Below, in pieces: positions 41,601 through 49,610 of a stretch of 64,000 nt of DNA. The translations under genes were made by a program, and so were the position numbers. Below the pieces are notes generated by a model. That model made no database searches. It was not told the origin of the DNA and saw nothing but the letters and a program-made list of their open reading frames with translations. The DNA is from Ignavibacteria bacterium (GTDB lineage Bacteria; Bacteroidota; Ignavibacteria; Tepidaquicellales; Tepidaquicellaceae). The stretch is from contig JAOADD010000020.1 in the NCBI GenBank assembly GCA_026417495.1, forward strand, positions 1-64,000. The letters run 5' to 3'. Each line of letters starts with the position of its first letter. Within the stretch, counting starts at the first letter, position 1.

Positions 41601-42032
41601 TAATATTGAATCTGTTGAATCCTCGAATAATTTTCTAAATGTTTCTTCACTTTCTTGTAGAAGTTCTTCTGCCTTCCTCCTCTCAGTTATATCATTAAAT
41701 ACTGCTAAAATAAATTTTTCCCCTTCTGTTTCAAACAGTGTATAAGTCCCTTCTAGAAATAACTTTTCTCCCGTTTTAAGTGTAACAATTCTCTCTGTTT
41801 TTTCATAAGTTTTCCCTTTTTTTAAAAATTCTAAATAGAATTTTTTTATTTCTTCTCTTTCAGCTTCTGTATAAACAAACCAAAAAGGATTTCCAATTAT
41901 ATCATCCCTTCTCAAGTCTACCAAATGACAATATGAATCATTAACAATAACAACTTTTCCATTACAATCAGTTACTCTTATAGGAAAAGTACATAGGTTA
42001 CAGACTTTCTCGTATATCTTTTTTATATCCAT
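38622..42032 (-). CDS. Soluble hybrid histidine kinase with six PAS domains and a receiver
   Basis: The 1,136 residues contain no membrane segment. Six PAS domains follow one another at about 1-125, 125-255, 255-380, 380-507, 507-632 and 632-760; several close with the PAC-type pattern DITERxK (IARDITERKK, MMDITERKR). Then come the phospho-acceptor helix (ISHELRTPLQG, His about 770), the ATPase (LNNLISNGI, DTGIGIEEKNF, GTGLGLSLC; about 875-990) and a C-terminal receiver (ILLVEDEED, Asp in LILMDINLGKG; about 1,017-1,136). The number of PAS sensors suggests integration of several small-molecule, redox or light cues, though no cofactor-binding residue can be assigned. It is probably linked to the downstream receiver gene. 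Confidence 0.94.
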   Translation of the reverse strand: MDIKKIYEKVCNLCTFPIRVTDCNGKVVIVNDSYCHLVDLRRDDIIGNPFWFVYTEAEREEIKKFYLEFLKKGKTYEKTERIVTLKTGEKLFLEGTYTLFETEGEKFILAVFNDITERRKAEELLQESEETFRKLFEDSTDSILLLTSDGFQDCNKATLNIFKYKRKEEIIGKQPWQLSPEFQPDGISSEIKAKQMIEKAGNEGYNCFEWIHKKSNGDEFPCEVLLFPIKIKNIRYYYSIVRDISSRKRIESALRKSEELYKAIFENTGSLTMIVEEDNTIILANNETFPLTGYKPEEIIGTKWMNYVVPESLEMMMKYHKERRIHPDKVPNKYEAKLFNKKGEIRNVLLNVQMIPGTKQSIVSISDITEIKKAEEALKASEQRFRRLAENAEDIIYRYDFYPKMGFTYVSPAATRIIGYTPEEHYADPELGLKIVHPDDRHILQNYFNDKGEFNKTITLRWITKDGRIIWTEQKNIPIYDDNGNLIALEGIARDITERKKTEEALIESERKYRELVNSSPQIIVIHSEGKVCFANQTALKTFGLKSAEDAVGKDIMDFVSPESKKIVEERIKKSLKEKVVSPPVDEKWIKIDGTEFFVNVTAIPITWEGKPAIQVVAIDITDRIKIENELRTSETKYRNLVENALIGVYSTNLAGNFLYANKALCNIFEYDNVEEFMKMNANSFYKNFYDREKIIELLNKYGKVINYEIELITKSGKPIYVLANSFKVGDIITGMMMDITERKRYEQEIIRERERAEEMSRIKSSFLANISHELRTPLQGILGFSEIIQEEDNFNEVRRMARVIHKSGMRLLNTLNQILDLSLLEAKAKTINYKNIDIVSLIKEVMELFQPEAKKKNLKLIFESEYSTLPCSSDVEIITNILNNLISNGIIYTEKGSVKVKLKEEIIDGKEYIIINIIDTGIGIEEKNFDLIFDEFRQVSEGYGRSFEGTGLGLSLCRKYLNLLGGEISVKSKVGVGSDFEVKIPKIYSHEKIDKIESKKLITKKSEIKEIKKPKILLVEDEEDCIILVEYYLSESYFIEIAKTAKEAIEKVKSNEYDLILMDINLGKGMSGMDAVKEIRQLKGYEKIPIIAMTAFAMKGDREEFISGGCDEYISKPFKKEQLEDIIKKLLRKGN

Positions 42033-42299
42033 TTTTACCTTTAGTTTTACTTTATCAACACTTCTCTTAAAAAATTAGGTAACCTTTTAATAATAAATAA
42101 AACAAATAATTAATTTACAACCAGAATAATTTAACATTTTAGAATGTATTATTCAACATCATTAATAATTATTTGGGATTGAACATAAATATTATTAATA
42201 AAAATATCTCAAACAAAAAAGATTTTAATTATCCATTTTGTGTAACAATTTCTTACTTGTTAAAAAAATTGATATATTATAAATTTATATTATATATAT

Positions 42300-42373
42300 G
42301 GCGGGTATAGCTCAGCTGGTAGAGCGTCAGATTGTGGCTCTGAATGTCGTGGGTTCGAGCCCCACTACTCGCC
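42300..42373 (+). tRNA. tRNA-His (anticodon GTG)
   Basis: The acceptor stem GCGGGTA pairs with TACTCGC (one G-T wobble), with an extra G at 42,300 (G-1) opposite C73, the mark of tRNA-His. The anticodon loop is TTGTGGC (anticodon GTG) and the T arm is GTGGGTTCGAGCCCCAC. CCA is not encoded. It is flanked by the six-PAS kinase start and the toxin-antitoxin genes. Confidence 0.96.
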
Positions 42374-42439
42374 CATAAATAATAAATTAAATTCCAACTC
42401 GTGGGGATTATAAGAAAGCTGAAAATTATTGATTAATTG

Positions 42440-42676
42440 TTATTGCCTTTTCCCAACTCGTAAAATTGTGATTTCATCTTTATAAACTGTGAAAACCACC
42501 CTAAAAAGTCCAACCTTCATTCTTCGTAAACCTTTATAATTACCTTTTAGTTCTGGATAATAAAAGGGATCTAAAATAAGCTTGTTTTCTATTTTTTCTA
42601 TAATTTCATCTGCTCTTTCTTTTGGAAAGTTTTGCAAATCTTCAACTACTGCACTGTGATATGAAATTTTATACAT
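42440..42676 (-). CDS. RelE/ParE-family toxin
   Basis: The 78 residues have the RelE fold pattern: an N-terminal strand (MYKISYHSAVVEDL), two helices (KERADEIIEKIENKL), then LKGNYKGLRRMKVGLFRVVFTVYKDEITILRVGKR. That pattern carries the conserved Arg residues of the sheet and the C-terminal RVGKR tail. RelE toxins cut mRNA on the ribosome. It overlaps the antitoxin gene by 8 bp and is translated after it, the common order. The length is typical. Whether it is active cannot be seen. Confidence 0.9.
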   Translation of the reverse strand: MYKISYHSAVVEDLQNFPKERADEIIEKIENKLILDPFYYPELKGNYKGLRRMKVGLFRVVFTVYKDEITILRVGKRQ

Positions 42677-42890
42677 TGTATCTCTTTTTAAATTCTTTCG
42701 TTGTTATTTTTTCGTTTGATATATTCTTTCTTCTGCGGGTTGCGTATTCAAAATCTTTATAATCTTCTATGTAGTTTGAAATTGCTTTTTTAAGATGGTA
42801 AATAACAGGTAACCCTGTTTCTCGAGATATTTTATCCAGACCCTCAAAAAATTTCCTTGGAATACGATTTATTAAACCTGGCTTAAACAT
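42669..42890 (-). CDS. Ribbon-helix-helix-like antitoxin
   Basis: The 73-residue protein begins with a short strand (LINRIPRKFFEGLDKISRETG) and helices (PVIYHLKKAISNYIEDYKDFEYA), followed by a charged C-terminal tail (ITTKEFKKRYNV). This matches small RHH/CopG-type antitoxins paired with RelE, in which the N-terminal part binds the operator and the tail wraps the toxin. It lies upstream of, and overlaps, the toxin gene, so it is probably autoregulated. The preceding region (42,891-43,057) carries no clear operator repeat. Confidence 0.85.
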   Translation of the reverse strand: MFKPGLINRIPRKFFEGLDKISRETGLPVIYHLKKAISNYIEDYKDFEYATRRRKNISNEKITTKEFKKRYNV

Positions 42891-43057
42891 AGTTTTTTAA
42901 TTTTATTTAATTCAACACTATATTTTGAGCTATATGCTCTTTATTATAAATTAAGAATTAATTTTAAAAATTGAAATAAAAAATTACAAATATTTTTTCT
43001 TATTTAAAATACTATAATTGAACCATTAAAAGTTAAGTGATTAAACAGAAAATTAAA

Positions 43058-43079
43058 AAACGAAGCTATTGCTTCGTTT
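43058..43079 (-). terminator. Rho-independent terminator after the receiver gene
   Basis: A 9-bp stem (AAACGAAGC / GCTTCGTTT) with a TATT loop, 39 bp past the stop of the receiver gene at 43,119. On the reverse strand it runs into a T-rich tail. Confidence 0.85.
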
Positions 43080-43118
43080 AAAAATGGGAGAAAAAATAAT
43101 TAAGTTTTCTATACCACT

Positions 43119-43475
43119 TCAATTATAAGATAGTGCTTTTACAACAAATTCATTTAACCTGAAAATGTCTATAGGTTTTTTCATAACAATAACTGAACCA
43201 TTCGTGAAATTTTTTTTCATTTCATATGCGGTTATAAAAATAATTGGTTTTCTATACTTTTTTCCTCTCAATATATAGTATAACTCTTCTCCACCAAGTT
43301 TAGGCATTTTTATATCACAAATAATTAAATCTGGAACAAATCTTTTCATTATTTCAAGTGCATCTACACCATTTTTTGCTGTATTAACTCTGTACCCTTC
43401 ATCTTCAAAATAAGTTTTTAAAGATTCCCTTGATGATAAATCATCATCAATAATTAATATTTTATTCCTTTTCAT
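43119..43475 (-). CDS. Single-domain response regulator (receiver only)
   Basis: A 118-residue receiver with IIDDD at the N-terminus, phospho-acceptor Asp in LIICDIKMPK (about 57), Thr in IFITAYE and Lys in VMKKPID. It has no output domain. The frame extends to an ATG at 43,493, but the ATG at 43,475 (MKRNKILIIDDD) is the natural start for this family. It is the third gene of the same-strand run with the receiver-kinase and NtrC regulator, 125 bp after the latter, and is closed by the terminator at 43,058. Confidence 0.92.
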   Translation of the reverse strand: MKRNKILIIDDDLSSRESLKTYFEDEGYRVNTAKNGVDALEIMKRFVPDLIICDIKMPKLGGEELYYILRGKKYRKPIIFITAYEMKKNFTNGSVIVMKKPIDIFRLNEFVVKALSYN

Positions 43476-43600
43476 ATTTGAATTTTTGCACATAAAATTA
43501 GCAAAAATTATACCAAAAAAAGTAAAGACCTTTCAATAGCAAAATAATGAAGGATATGGTTATTATCTCAAAATGAAACAAAATTGTATGATTTTGAAAT

Positions 43601-44956
43601 CTAATTACCCCTCTTAAATTTATAATAATCTATTTTTCTATAAAGAGTTGCTTTACTTACACCTAATATATTACATACTCTTTTTATATTCCAATTTTCT
43701 TTTTCCAAAACTGCTTTCATATGAGCTTTTTCTAATTCTTCCAGGGTAACATCTGCACCAATTTTCAATTCTTTCGAGTCTAAAACTGGTTCAGTTTTTA
43801 ATAGTAAATTCTCCTTTTCTAAAACATCACCTTTTGATAAAACTACTCCTTGCATCAGTACATTTTCCAACTCCCTTACATTTCCTTTCCAATCATGTTT
43901 TTTCAGCATATCCATTACTTCACGGGGAACTTTTTGAACATTTTTATGAAGGATAAAATTGATTTTCCTTAAAAAGTGTTTTACCAACACTTCAATATCT
44001 TCTTTACGCTCTCTTAAAGGTGGAGAATAAATTGTGAAAACATTTAATCTATAATATAAATCCTCCCTAAATTTACCCTCTTGAACAAGTTTATATAAAT
44101 CTCTATTTGTAGATGCAATAACTCGAGCTTTCATTTGTATGCTATTTTCACCTCCTACTCTTTCAAAAACAAATTCCTGTAATACCCTCAATAATTTCGC
44201 CTGTAAGTTCATTGACATTTCAGAAATCTCATCAAGGAATACAGTCCCCTCACCCGCAAGTTCAAACTTTCCGCGTTTATCTTTTATAGCATCTGTAAAT
44301 GCACCTTTTACATGTCCGAATAGCTCACTTTCCAATAAATTCTCTGGTAAAGCAGTACAATTTATTGCTATAAACGGATAGTTCCTTGTAATACCTGAAT
44401 TATGTATTATTTTTGCGATGAGTTCTTTTCCTGTCCCACTTTCTCCCTGAATTAATACTGTAACGCGAGTAGATGATGCTTGACCAATTTTTTTATAAAT
44501 TTCTCTAATACTATTTGATTTACCAACAAGAGTATTAAAAAGTTCATACTCAGTAGTATCGCTAGGAGTAAGGGATTCAAGTTTTTGACTTAGTTCTTTA
44601 TTCTCTAATGCTCTTATAATTGTATGTTTTAATCTTACTGTATCTATTGGTTTAACTATATAATCATAAGCTCCCCTTTGCATGGCAGATATAGTAGAAT
44701 TCATATCTTCTATAGCTGTAATCATAATAACTTGAATAAGTTCATCAAATTCCTTTATTCTTTTCAATACATCCAAACCATTTATGTCTGGCATGTTAAT
44801 ATCGCATAAAACAAGGTCTGGATTTAGTCTGCGTGTCATTTCTAGACCTTTTGTGCCAGATTCAGCTTCAAATGTTTCATATCCTTCATCTTTTAAAAGT
44901 AAACTTAATGAGACGCGCGCTGATTCATCATCATCAATTATTAGAATTTTTTTCAT
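43601..44956 (-). CDS. NtrC-family sigma-54-dependent response regulator
   Basis: The 451 residues have a receiver (Asp in LVLCDINMPD, about 52) and an AAA+ domain with Walker A GESGTGKELIA (about 177). The sigma-54 contact loop GAFTDA (about 219) and Walker B VFLDEISEM follow, then a C-terminal Fis-type helix-turn-helix (VCNILGVSKATLYRKI). It activates sigma-54 promoters when phosphorylated. Its start overlaps the end of the upstream receiver-kinase gene by 23 bp, strong evidence that the two are a cognate pair. No -24/-12 sigma-54 promoter is obvious in the window, so its targets lie elsewhere or are too diverged to see. Confidence 0.96.
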   Translation of the reverse strand: MKKILIIDDDESARVSLSLLLKDEGYETFEAESGTKGLEMTRRLNPDLVLCDINMPDINGLDVLKRIKEFDELIQVIMITAIEDMNSTISAMQRGAYDYIVKPIDTVRLKHTIIRALENKELSQKLESLTPSDTTEYELFNTLVGKSNSIREIYKKIGQASSTRVTVLIQGESGTGKELIAKIIHNSGITRNYPFIAINCTALPENLLESELFGHVKGAFTDAIKDKRGKFELAGEGTVFLDEISEMSMNLQAKLLRVLQEFVFERVGGENSIQMKARVIASTNRDLYKLVQEGKFREDLYYRLNVFTIYSPPLRERKEDIEVLVKHFLRKINFILHKNVQKVPREVMDMLKKHDWKGNVRELENVLMQGVVLSKGDVLEKENLLLKTEPVLDSKELKIGADVTLEELEKAHMKAVLEKENWNIKRVCNILGVSKATLYRKIDYYKFKRGN

Positions 44957-46139
44957 TTTTTATTTTTTTATTTAACGGAAGAGTTATACAAAAAATAGTC
45001 TCCCCAGGTCTTGTCGAAACAAGCTCGAGCTTTCCATTGTGATGCTCTATAATATTTTGTGATAATGCAAGACCAATACCTGTGCCTTTCTCCTTGGTTG
45101 TGAAAAATGGTTCAAATATTCGGTCAGGGTATTCAACTCCATATCCATTGTCCTTTATGAAAATTTTAATTTTACTTTTCAAAACGTCAGTATAAACTTC
45201 AATAACACCATTTTCAGTCATTGCATCAATTGAGTTGTAGAACATATTAAGAAAAACTTGTTTAAGCTTTTCCATATCAGCATTGATTATAACATTATCA
45301 GTATTATTCATTATCATAATTCCTTTAACTAAACAATCAGGTTGGATCTGGTGGATAACTTGGTCAACAAAATTTGTTAAGTTAAATTCGTTTTTGTAAA
45401 GTGTAATATTTTTTGAAAATTGTAAAACCTCTTTGACTAAATTCTCTAAACGATTTATCTCTGTTTGAATTATTTGAATTCTTTTTTTATTTGTTTCATT
45501 CAAATCATTTATACAAGAAAGAACATCAGTATTTATCTTTATTGAATTCAAAGGATTTCTGATTTCATGAGCGAGTATTGCTGCCATTTTTCCAATTGTG
45601 GCAAGTCGCTCTGATTTCTTTAACTCCTCTTCAGCAAGTTTTCTTTGTTTTATTTCTTTTTGTAGTCTTATATTCTTCTTTACTAACTCTGCTGTTCGTT
45701 GTTTTACTTTTTCCTCCAGCTCATCATTAGCTTTCTTCAAAGTCTCTAATATTTCTTTATTGTGTAAATATTGCTTCTGTAAGGTTATTTCAATGGTTGC
45801 AATTAAAATTTTCTCATTAATTGGTTTAATTAGATATCCAAAAGGTCCAGTTATTTTAGCTCTTTTAATGGTTTCATCCGAAGAATCAGCTGTTAAGTAT
45901 ATTATTGGAATACTATATTTCTCTGCAATTTTTTGAGCGATTTCAATTCCGTCTAATTCACCCTCAAGTGTAATATCCATCAGAATAATGTCAGGTGTAT
46001 TTTTTTCTATCGAATTTATTACTTCTGATGATTTTGTAATAATATCTGTAATGGCAAAATCCCTGTTTGTGAGCATTTTACTAATTAGTCTTGCAGTAAA
46101 TAAATCATCTTCTACAATTAATATTTTTTCCCTGCTCAT
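44934..46139 (-). CDS. Receiver-histidine kinase fusion, partner of the NtrC regulator
   Basis: The 401 residues start with a receiver (IVEDDLFTARL, Asp in IILMDITLEGE about 54) and a long coiled coil (about 125-175; KKANDELEEKVKQRTAEL). The HisKA helix (AAILAHEIRNPLNSIK, His about 189) and an ATPase (FYNSIDAMTENG, DNGYGVEYPDRIF, GTGIGLALSQNII) follow. There is no membrane segment or PAS domain, so its input must be phosphorylation of its own receiver by another kinase. With the overlapping NtrC gene downstream this suggests a phosphorelay: upstream kinase, this receiver, its His, and then NtrC. Confidence 0.94.
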   Translation of the reverse strand: MSREKILIVEDDLFTARLISKMLTNRDFAITDIITKSSEVINSIEKNTPDIILMDITLEGELDGIEIAQKIAEKYSIPIIYLTADSSDETIKRAKITGPFGYLIKPINEKILIATIEITLQKQYLHNKEILETLKKANDELEEKVKQRTAELVKKNIRLQKEIKQRKLAEEELKKSERLATIGKMAAILAHEIRNPLNSIKINTDVLSCINDLNETNKKRIQIIQTEINRLENLVKEVLQFSKNITLYKNEFNLTNFVDQVIHQIQPDCLVKGIMIMNNTDNVIINADMEKLKQVFLNMFYNSIDAMTENGVIEVYTDVLKSKIKIFIKDNGYGVEYPDRIFEPFFTTKEKGTGIGLALSQNIIEHHNGKLELVSTRPGETIFCITLPLNKKIKNEKNSNN

Positions 46140-46286
46140 TAATCTTTGTTAATAATTAAATTTAAAATTATAATCATTAAATAAAAAGTCCTTTTATAAT
46201 ACTATGTTTTATTAGTAATTTCTTGATAAAAAATTAAATAAGATTACATACCACATATTAAACAATTTAATCAACAAAGGAAAAAA

Positions 46287-46315
46287 ATACCTCACCTTTC
46301 AGAAAGATGAGGTAT
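46287..46315 (-). terminator. Rho-independent terminator after the S46 peptidase
   Basis: An 8-bp outer stem (ATACCTCA / TGAGGTAT) encloses a 4-bp inner stem (CTTT / AAAG). It lies 42 bp past the peptidase stop, and on the reverse strand is followed by seven Ts. Confidence 0.85.
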
Positions 46316-46356
46316 ATTTGTAAATATTTATGAAAATGTTAATTCTCAGTTAACTT

Positions 46357-48069
46357 TTACTCAGAAATTCTACCATTAATTATTTCTTTATATACTCTGT
46401 CTAATTTATACATTACTCTTAAACTTTCCAAAATTGCTCTTGAATCTACCGCAATCATTCTATTAGCTTCAGTAGTAAAGATAAAATCACTCGAAAGACT
46501 TTCTATATTTCCATCAAAAGCAACACCTACTAATTCTGCATCTTGATTAATTACAGGGCTTCCCGAATTTCCTCCAACTATATCACAAGTCCCAATAAAA
46601 TTAATTGGTGTTTCTAATTTCAACTCTGCAGGTGGATTAATCCATCTTTTTGGAAGTGACCAAGGGTATTTCTTTTCAAATGAATAATACCTATCATATA
46701 TACCGTAGAAAGTTGTAAACACTGGTGCTTTAGTTCCATTATAATCATAAGAAGCAACAACTCCATCTGAAATTCTCAATGAAAAAGTCGCGTCCGGTGG
46801 AATCTGTCTACCATATACTTCGAATAACGCTCTACCAAGTATAGCATTTTTTGCTTCCATTTTCTTTGTAAAACTATCATATCCTTCAAGTTTTTTCTTC
46901 GTCTGTTGAGCAATCAGTTCACTAATTTCATCCCATACATTTCCATATTTTGCTTTTAACTCAGGTTTAGATAAAACCTTATTCTTGAATTCCTTCTCGA
47001 AACTCTTCTTTCTAGCCATTAAATATGGATTATGAAGATTTTTTACAGTGTTTTCCAAAACTTTTAAAGAATTCATATAACTGAAATATTCATTTTCAAT
47101 TTGTTCTCTATTTTCTGCATTTTTGTCCTTTAGTTGCTCCTCAAAAATTTTTAACTGAAAATTAATATAATTAATATAAGCTGGATAAAGAACATCCCTC
47201 ATAAATTCCAGCTCTGCAACTGTTTTTAATCTTGATGTTGATGCAGGATAACCAACTACAAAAATTACTGCACCAGAGTCAACCCCCTTTTCACTCCACT
47301 TAAAATAATGTTCAGTCTTCAAAGGTTTATCATTTTCATAAACTCTGAATAAGCAAAAATCTAAATTATATCTTGGATATGTAAAATTGTCATAATCACC
47401 ACCAAAATATCCAATTTGAGTTTCAGGAGCGCATACTAATCTTACATCATAATACTTTTTATATGCATAGATATGATACAAACCCCCATTGTACAAGGAA
47501 ACAAGTTCACATTCCAAACCAAGTTCTTTATTATATTTTTCTATTAGTTCTTCTGCCTTCTCTGATTTTAAATTTACTTTTTCTTCATCAGTTTTTCCAT
47601 TATCCATTGCTGATTTTATCTCTTTAGTAACATCAATTATGCGGATAAGTTGAGAAACATATAAATCTGGTACTTTTCTTTCCTCTTCGAGAGTATAAGC
47701 AAAGAAACCATCTTCATTTAAATTCTCTCCTGGTTTTGTAACTTTAGTAACATTTTCCCTTCCACAATGGTGATTAGTAAGCACAAGCCCATCCGCAGAT
47801 ATAAATGATGCTGAACAGTAATCTGCAAATTTTAATGATGACATCATTATGTGGTCGTACCATTGCTGAGTAGGGATAAAGTTATATGCTTCTTTGAAAT
47901 ATTCATTTGGTGGATTATCAAAAGTCCACATTTTACCATTATCAAATCTACCTGCTTTTACAGTGTCAAGATTTATTCCATTATAAACATTCTGCGAATA
48001 TAGAGAAACGGAAAGTAATAAAAGAATAAGAGGAACTATGAAAAGCTTGAATAAAATTTTGTTTTTCAT
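46357..48069 (-). CDS. S46-family dipeptidyl-peptidase, DPP7-like
   Basis: S46 peptidases remove dipeptides from N-termini in the periplasm, feeding peptide catabolism. The 570 residues carry a signal peptide (1-25), the His of the triad in LTNHHCG (about 101), the Asp region GGDYDNFTYPRY (about 223) and the Ser in GGNSGSPV (about 511). The residue 18 after the Ser is Gly (FDGN). That position is Gly in DPP7 (hydrophobic P1) and Arg in DPP11 (Asp/Glu P1), so the specificity should be DPP7-like. At 570 residues it is shorter than the roughly 700 of the characterised members, with the helical cap region reduced. It stands alone, closed by its own terminator. Confidence 0.93.
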   Translation of the reverse strand: MKNKILFKLFIVPLILLLLSVSLYSQNVYNGINLDTVKAGRFDNGKMWTFDNPPNEYFKEAYNFIPTQQWYDHIMMSSLKFADYCSASFISADGLVLTNHHCGRENVTKVTKPGENLNEDGFFAYTLEEERKVPDLYVSQLIRIIDVTKEIKSAMDNGKTDEEKVNLKSEKAEELIEKYNKELGLECELVSLYNGGLYHIYAYKKYYDVRLVCAPETQIGYFGGDYDNFTYPRYNLDFCLFRVYENDKPLKTEHYFKWSEKGVDSGAVIFVVGYPASTSRLKTVAELEFMRDVLYPAYINYINFQLKIFEEQLKDKNAENREQIENEYFSYMNSLKVLENTVKNLHNPYLMARKKSFEKEFKNKVLSKPELKAKYGNVWDEISELIAQQTKKKLEGYDSFTKKMEAKNAILGRALFEVYGRQIPPDATFSLRISDGVVASYDYNGTKAPVFTTFYGIYDRYYSFEKKYPWSLPKRWINPPAELKLETPINFIGTCDIVGGNSGSPVINQDAELVGVAFDGNIESLSSDFIFTTEANRMIAVDSRAILESLRVMYKLDRVYKEIINGRISE

Positions 48070-48334
48070 AACTAATAAATATTTGTTTATAAATCATTGT
48101 AAAATAACTTTTTTAAAAATTGATTACAATTATGATATTAAAATAAATTTCGATCTACACAATACAAAAACAGCTTTACTTATAATATTTAAAACTCAAT
48201 AAAAAAAAATAAAATTGCATTAATAAAAACATTGCCTTTAAAAAATATGAAAATATAATTTTCCAAAAACAAAAAAGTTCCCGATATTCCTTGAAAAAGA
48301 GTAATTTAATAAGTAGTTTAAGAAACAGAAGTTT

Positions 48335-49048
48335 ATGCCAAAAAAACGAAAGGATATAAATAGAAAACGGACAAGGGATGCTAATAAATTGACCGTTGAG
48401 AAGAAAGATTACAAAGATAATAATGATTCCTTTTTTAATGATGATGAAGAATTACTTGTTGAAGATGCAACAAGTTTAAGCGAAGAAGAACAAAGGCGAT
48501 TAAAGGAGGAATTTAATAAAGAAGCAGTTCCGCATATGCCTCTTTTAAGAAGTTTTGCTTATAAATTGACATCAGATGAATTTGAAGCAGAAGACCTTGT
48601 CCAAGAAACTTATATGCGAGCATTTAGGTTTTTCCATAAGTTTGAAAAGGGAACAAACTGCAAAGCTTGGTTGTTTCGTATAATGAAAAATCTATTCATT
48701 AATAATTATAGAAAAAATCAGAAATCACCAGATAAAGTTGATTATGATGAAATTGAGAATTTTTATGAAACAATAAAATCAGAACGGACAGACTCAAGTG
48801 ATCTACAAGAAAAAGTATATTCAAATCTACTCGATGATGAAGTCATTCAAGCCCTTAATTCTTTACAAGATGATTTTAAAACTGTAATAATACTCTGCGA
48901 CATTGAAGGTTTAAGCTATGAAGAAATTGCTGATTTTGTTCAATGCCCTGTTGGAACAGTCAGGAGTAGATTACATAGAGGAAGAAAACTTTTACAGCAG
49001 AAATTAAATGAATACGCAAAGAATAAAGGTTACACTATTGAATCATAA
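48335..49048 (+). CDS. ECF-type RNA polymerase sigma factor
   Basis: The 237 residues have sigma region 2 (about 70-140; YKLTSDEFEAEDLVQETYMRAFRF, KAWLFRIMKNLFINNYRK) and region 4 (about 165-225; LNSLQDDFKTVIILCDIEGLSYEEIADFVQCPVGTVRSRLHRGRKLL). These are sigma-70 group IV features. A charged N-terminal extension of about 60 residues (KKRKDINRKRTRDANK) precedes region 2. It opens a six-gene forward operon with tlpA-like genes, dxr, rseP and menG. No anti-sigma gene is beside it, although RseP, the protease that releases SigE in other bacteria, is in the same operon. Its promoter targets cannot be inferred here. Confidence 0.95.
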   Translation: MPKKRKDINRKRTRDANKLTVEKKDYKDNNDSFFNDDEELLVEDATSLSEEEQRRLKEEFNKEAVPHMPLLRSFAYKLTSDEFEAEDLVQETYMRAFRFFHKFEKGTNCKAWLFRIMKNLFINNYRKNQKSPDKVDYDEIENFYETIKSERTDSSDLQEKVYSNLLDDEVIQALNSLQDDFKTVIILCDIEGLSYEEIADFVQCPVGTVRSRLHRGRKLLQQKLNEYAKNKGYTIES

Positions 49049-49051
49049 GAA

Positions 49052-49594
49052 ATGAAAAAACTACTTATATTAATACTCATAATACCATCAATCTTAAATA
49101 TACAATGCCAATCTTCAAAAAAAGATTCTGTTAAGTTCAGTTATATTGAATCTATGTCAAATGATATTACTCCGAATTATATTCCAGACTTTACATATGA
49201 GCTAAACGGATACACAAAATATTTTTCAGAACTAACTGGTAAAGTTATACTTATAAATTTTTGGAACACAAAAACTGCAGAGTCGCAAAAAGAAGTCCAA
49301 GAATTAAATAAATTATACAATGAATACAAATCAAAGGGGATTGAAGTTATTGGTATATGTATATCAGAAGAGAATCCTGAATACATACCAGATTATTTAG
49401 AAAATTATAAAATAAATTATTTAATACTTTATGCAAATGAAAACCATAAGAAGGGATTTGAGTATTCAATATCAAGCAATTTATATCCCTTACCAATTTC
49501 TGTAATTGTTGATAGAGGTGGGAAAATCCGAGAACTTATAATTGGAAAAAGAAATTATTCGGAATTCAAGAATTTAATAGAAAAATATTTATAA
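49052..49594 (+). CDS. TlpA-like thioredoxin-fold lipoprotein lacking both redox cysteines
   Basis: The 180 residues have a hydrophobic leader with Cys19 (NIQC, weak lipobox) and a TlpA/AhpC-type thioredoxin fold (about 38-180): FSELTGKVILINFW, YKSKGIEVIGICISEEN, and the cis-Pro strand LYPLPISVIVD. At the place of the CxxC motif the sequence is TKTAESQK. Relative to the next gene's TWCGPCKK, the two Cys are Thr75 and Ser78, so disulfide exchange is not possible. The fold and cis-Pro are kept, suggesting a binding or decoy role, not simple decay. The gap to the next gene, an intact paralogue, is 16 bp, and to the sigma factor 3 bp. Confidence 0.9.
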   Translation: MKKLLILILIIPSILNIQCQSSKKDSVKFSYIESMSNDITPNYIPDFTYELNGYTKYFSELTGKVILINFWNTKTAESQKEVQELNKLYNEYKSKGIEVIGICISEENPEYIPDYLENYKINYLILYANENHKKGFEYSISSNLYPLPISVIVDRGGKIRELIIGKRNYSEFKNLIEKYL

Positions 49595-49610
49595 ATTAAA
49601 AAAATGTTTT

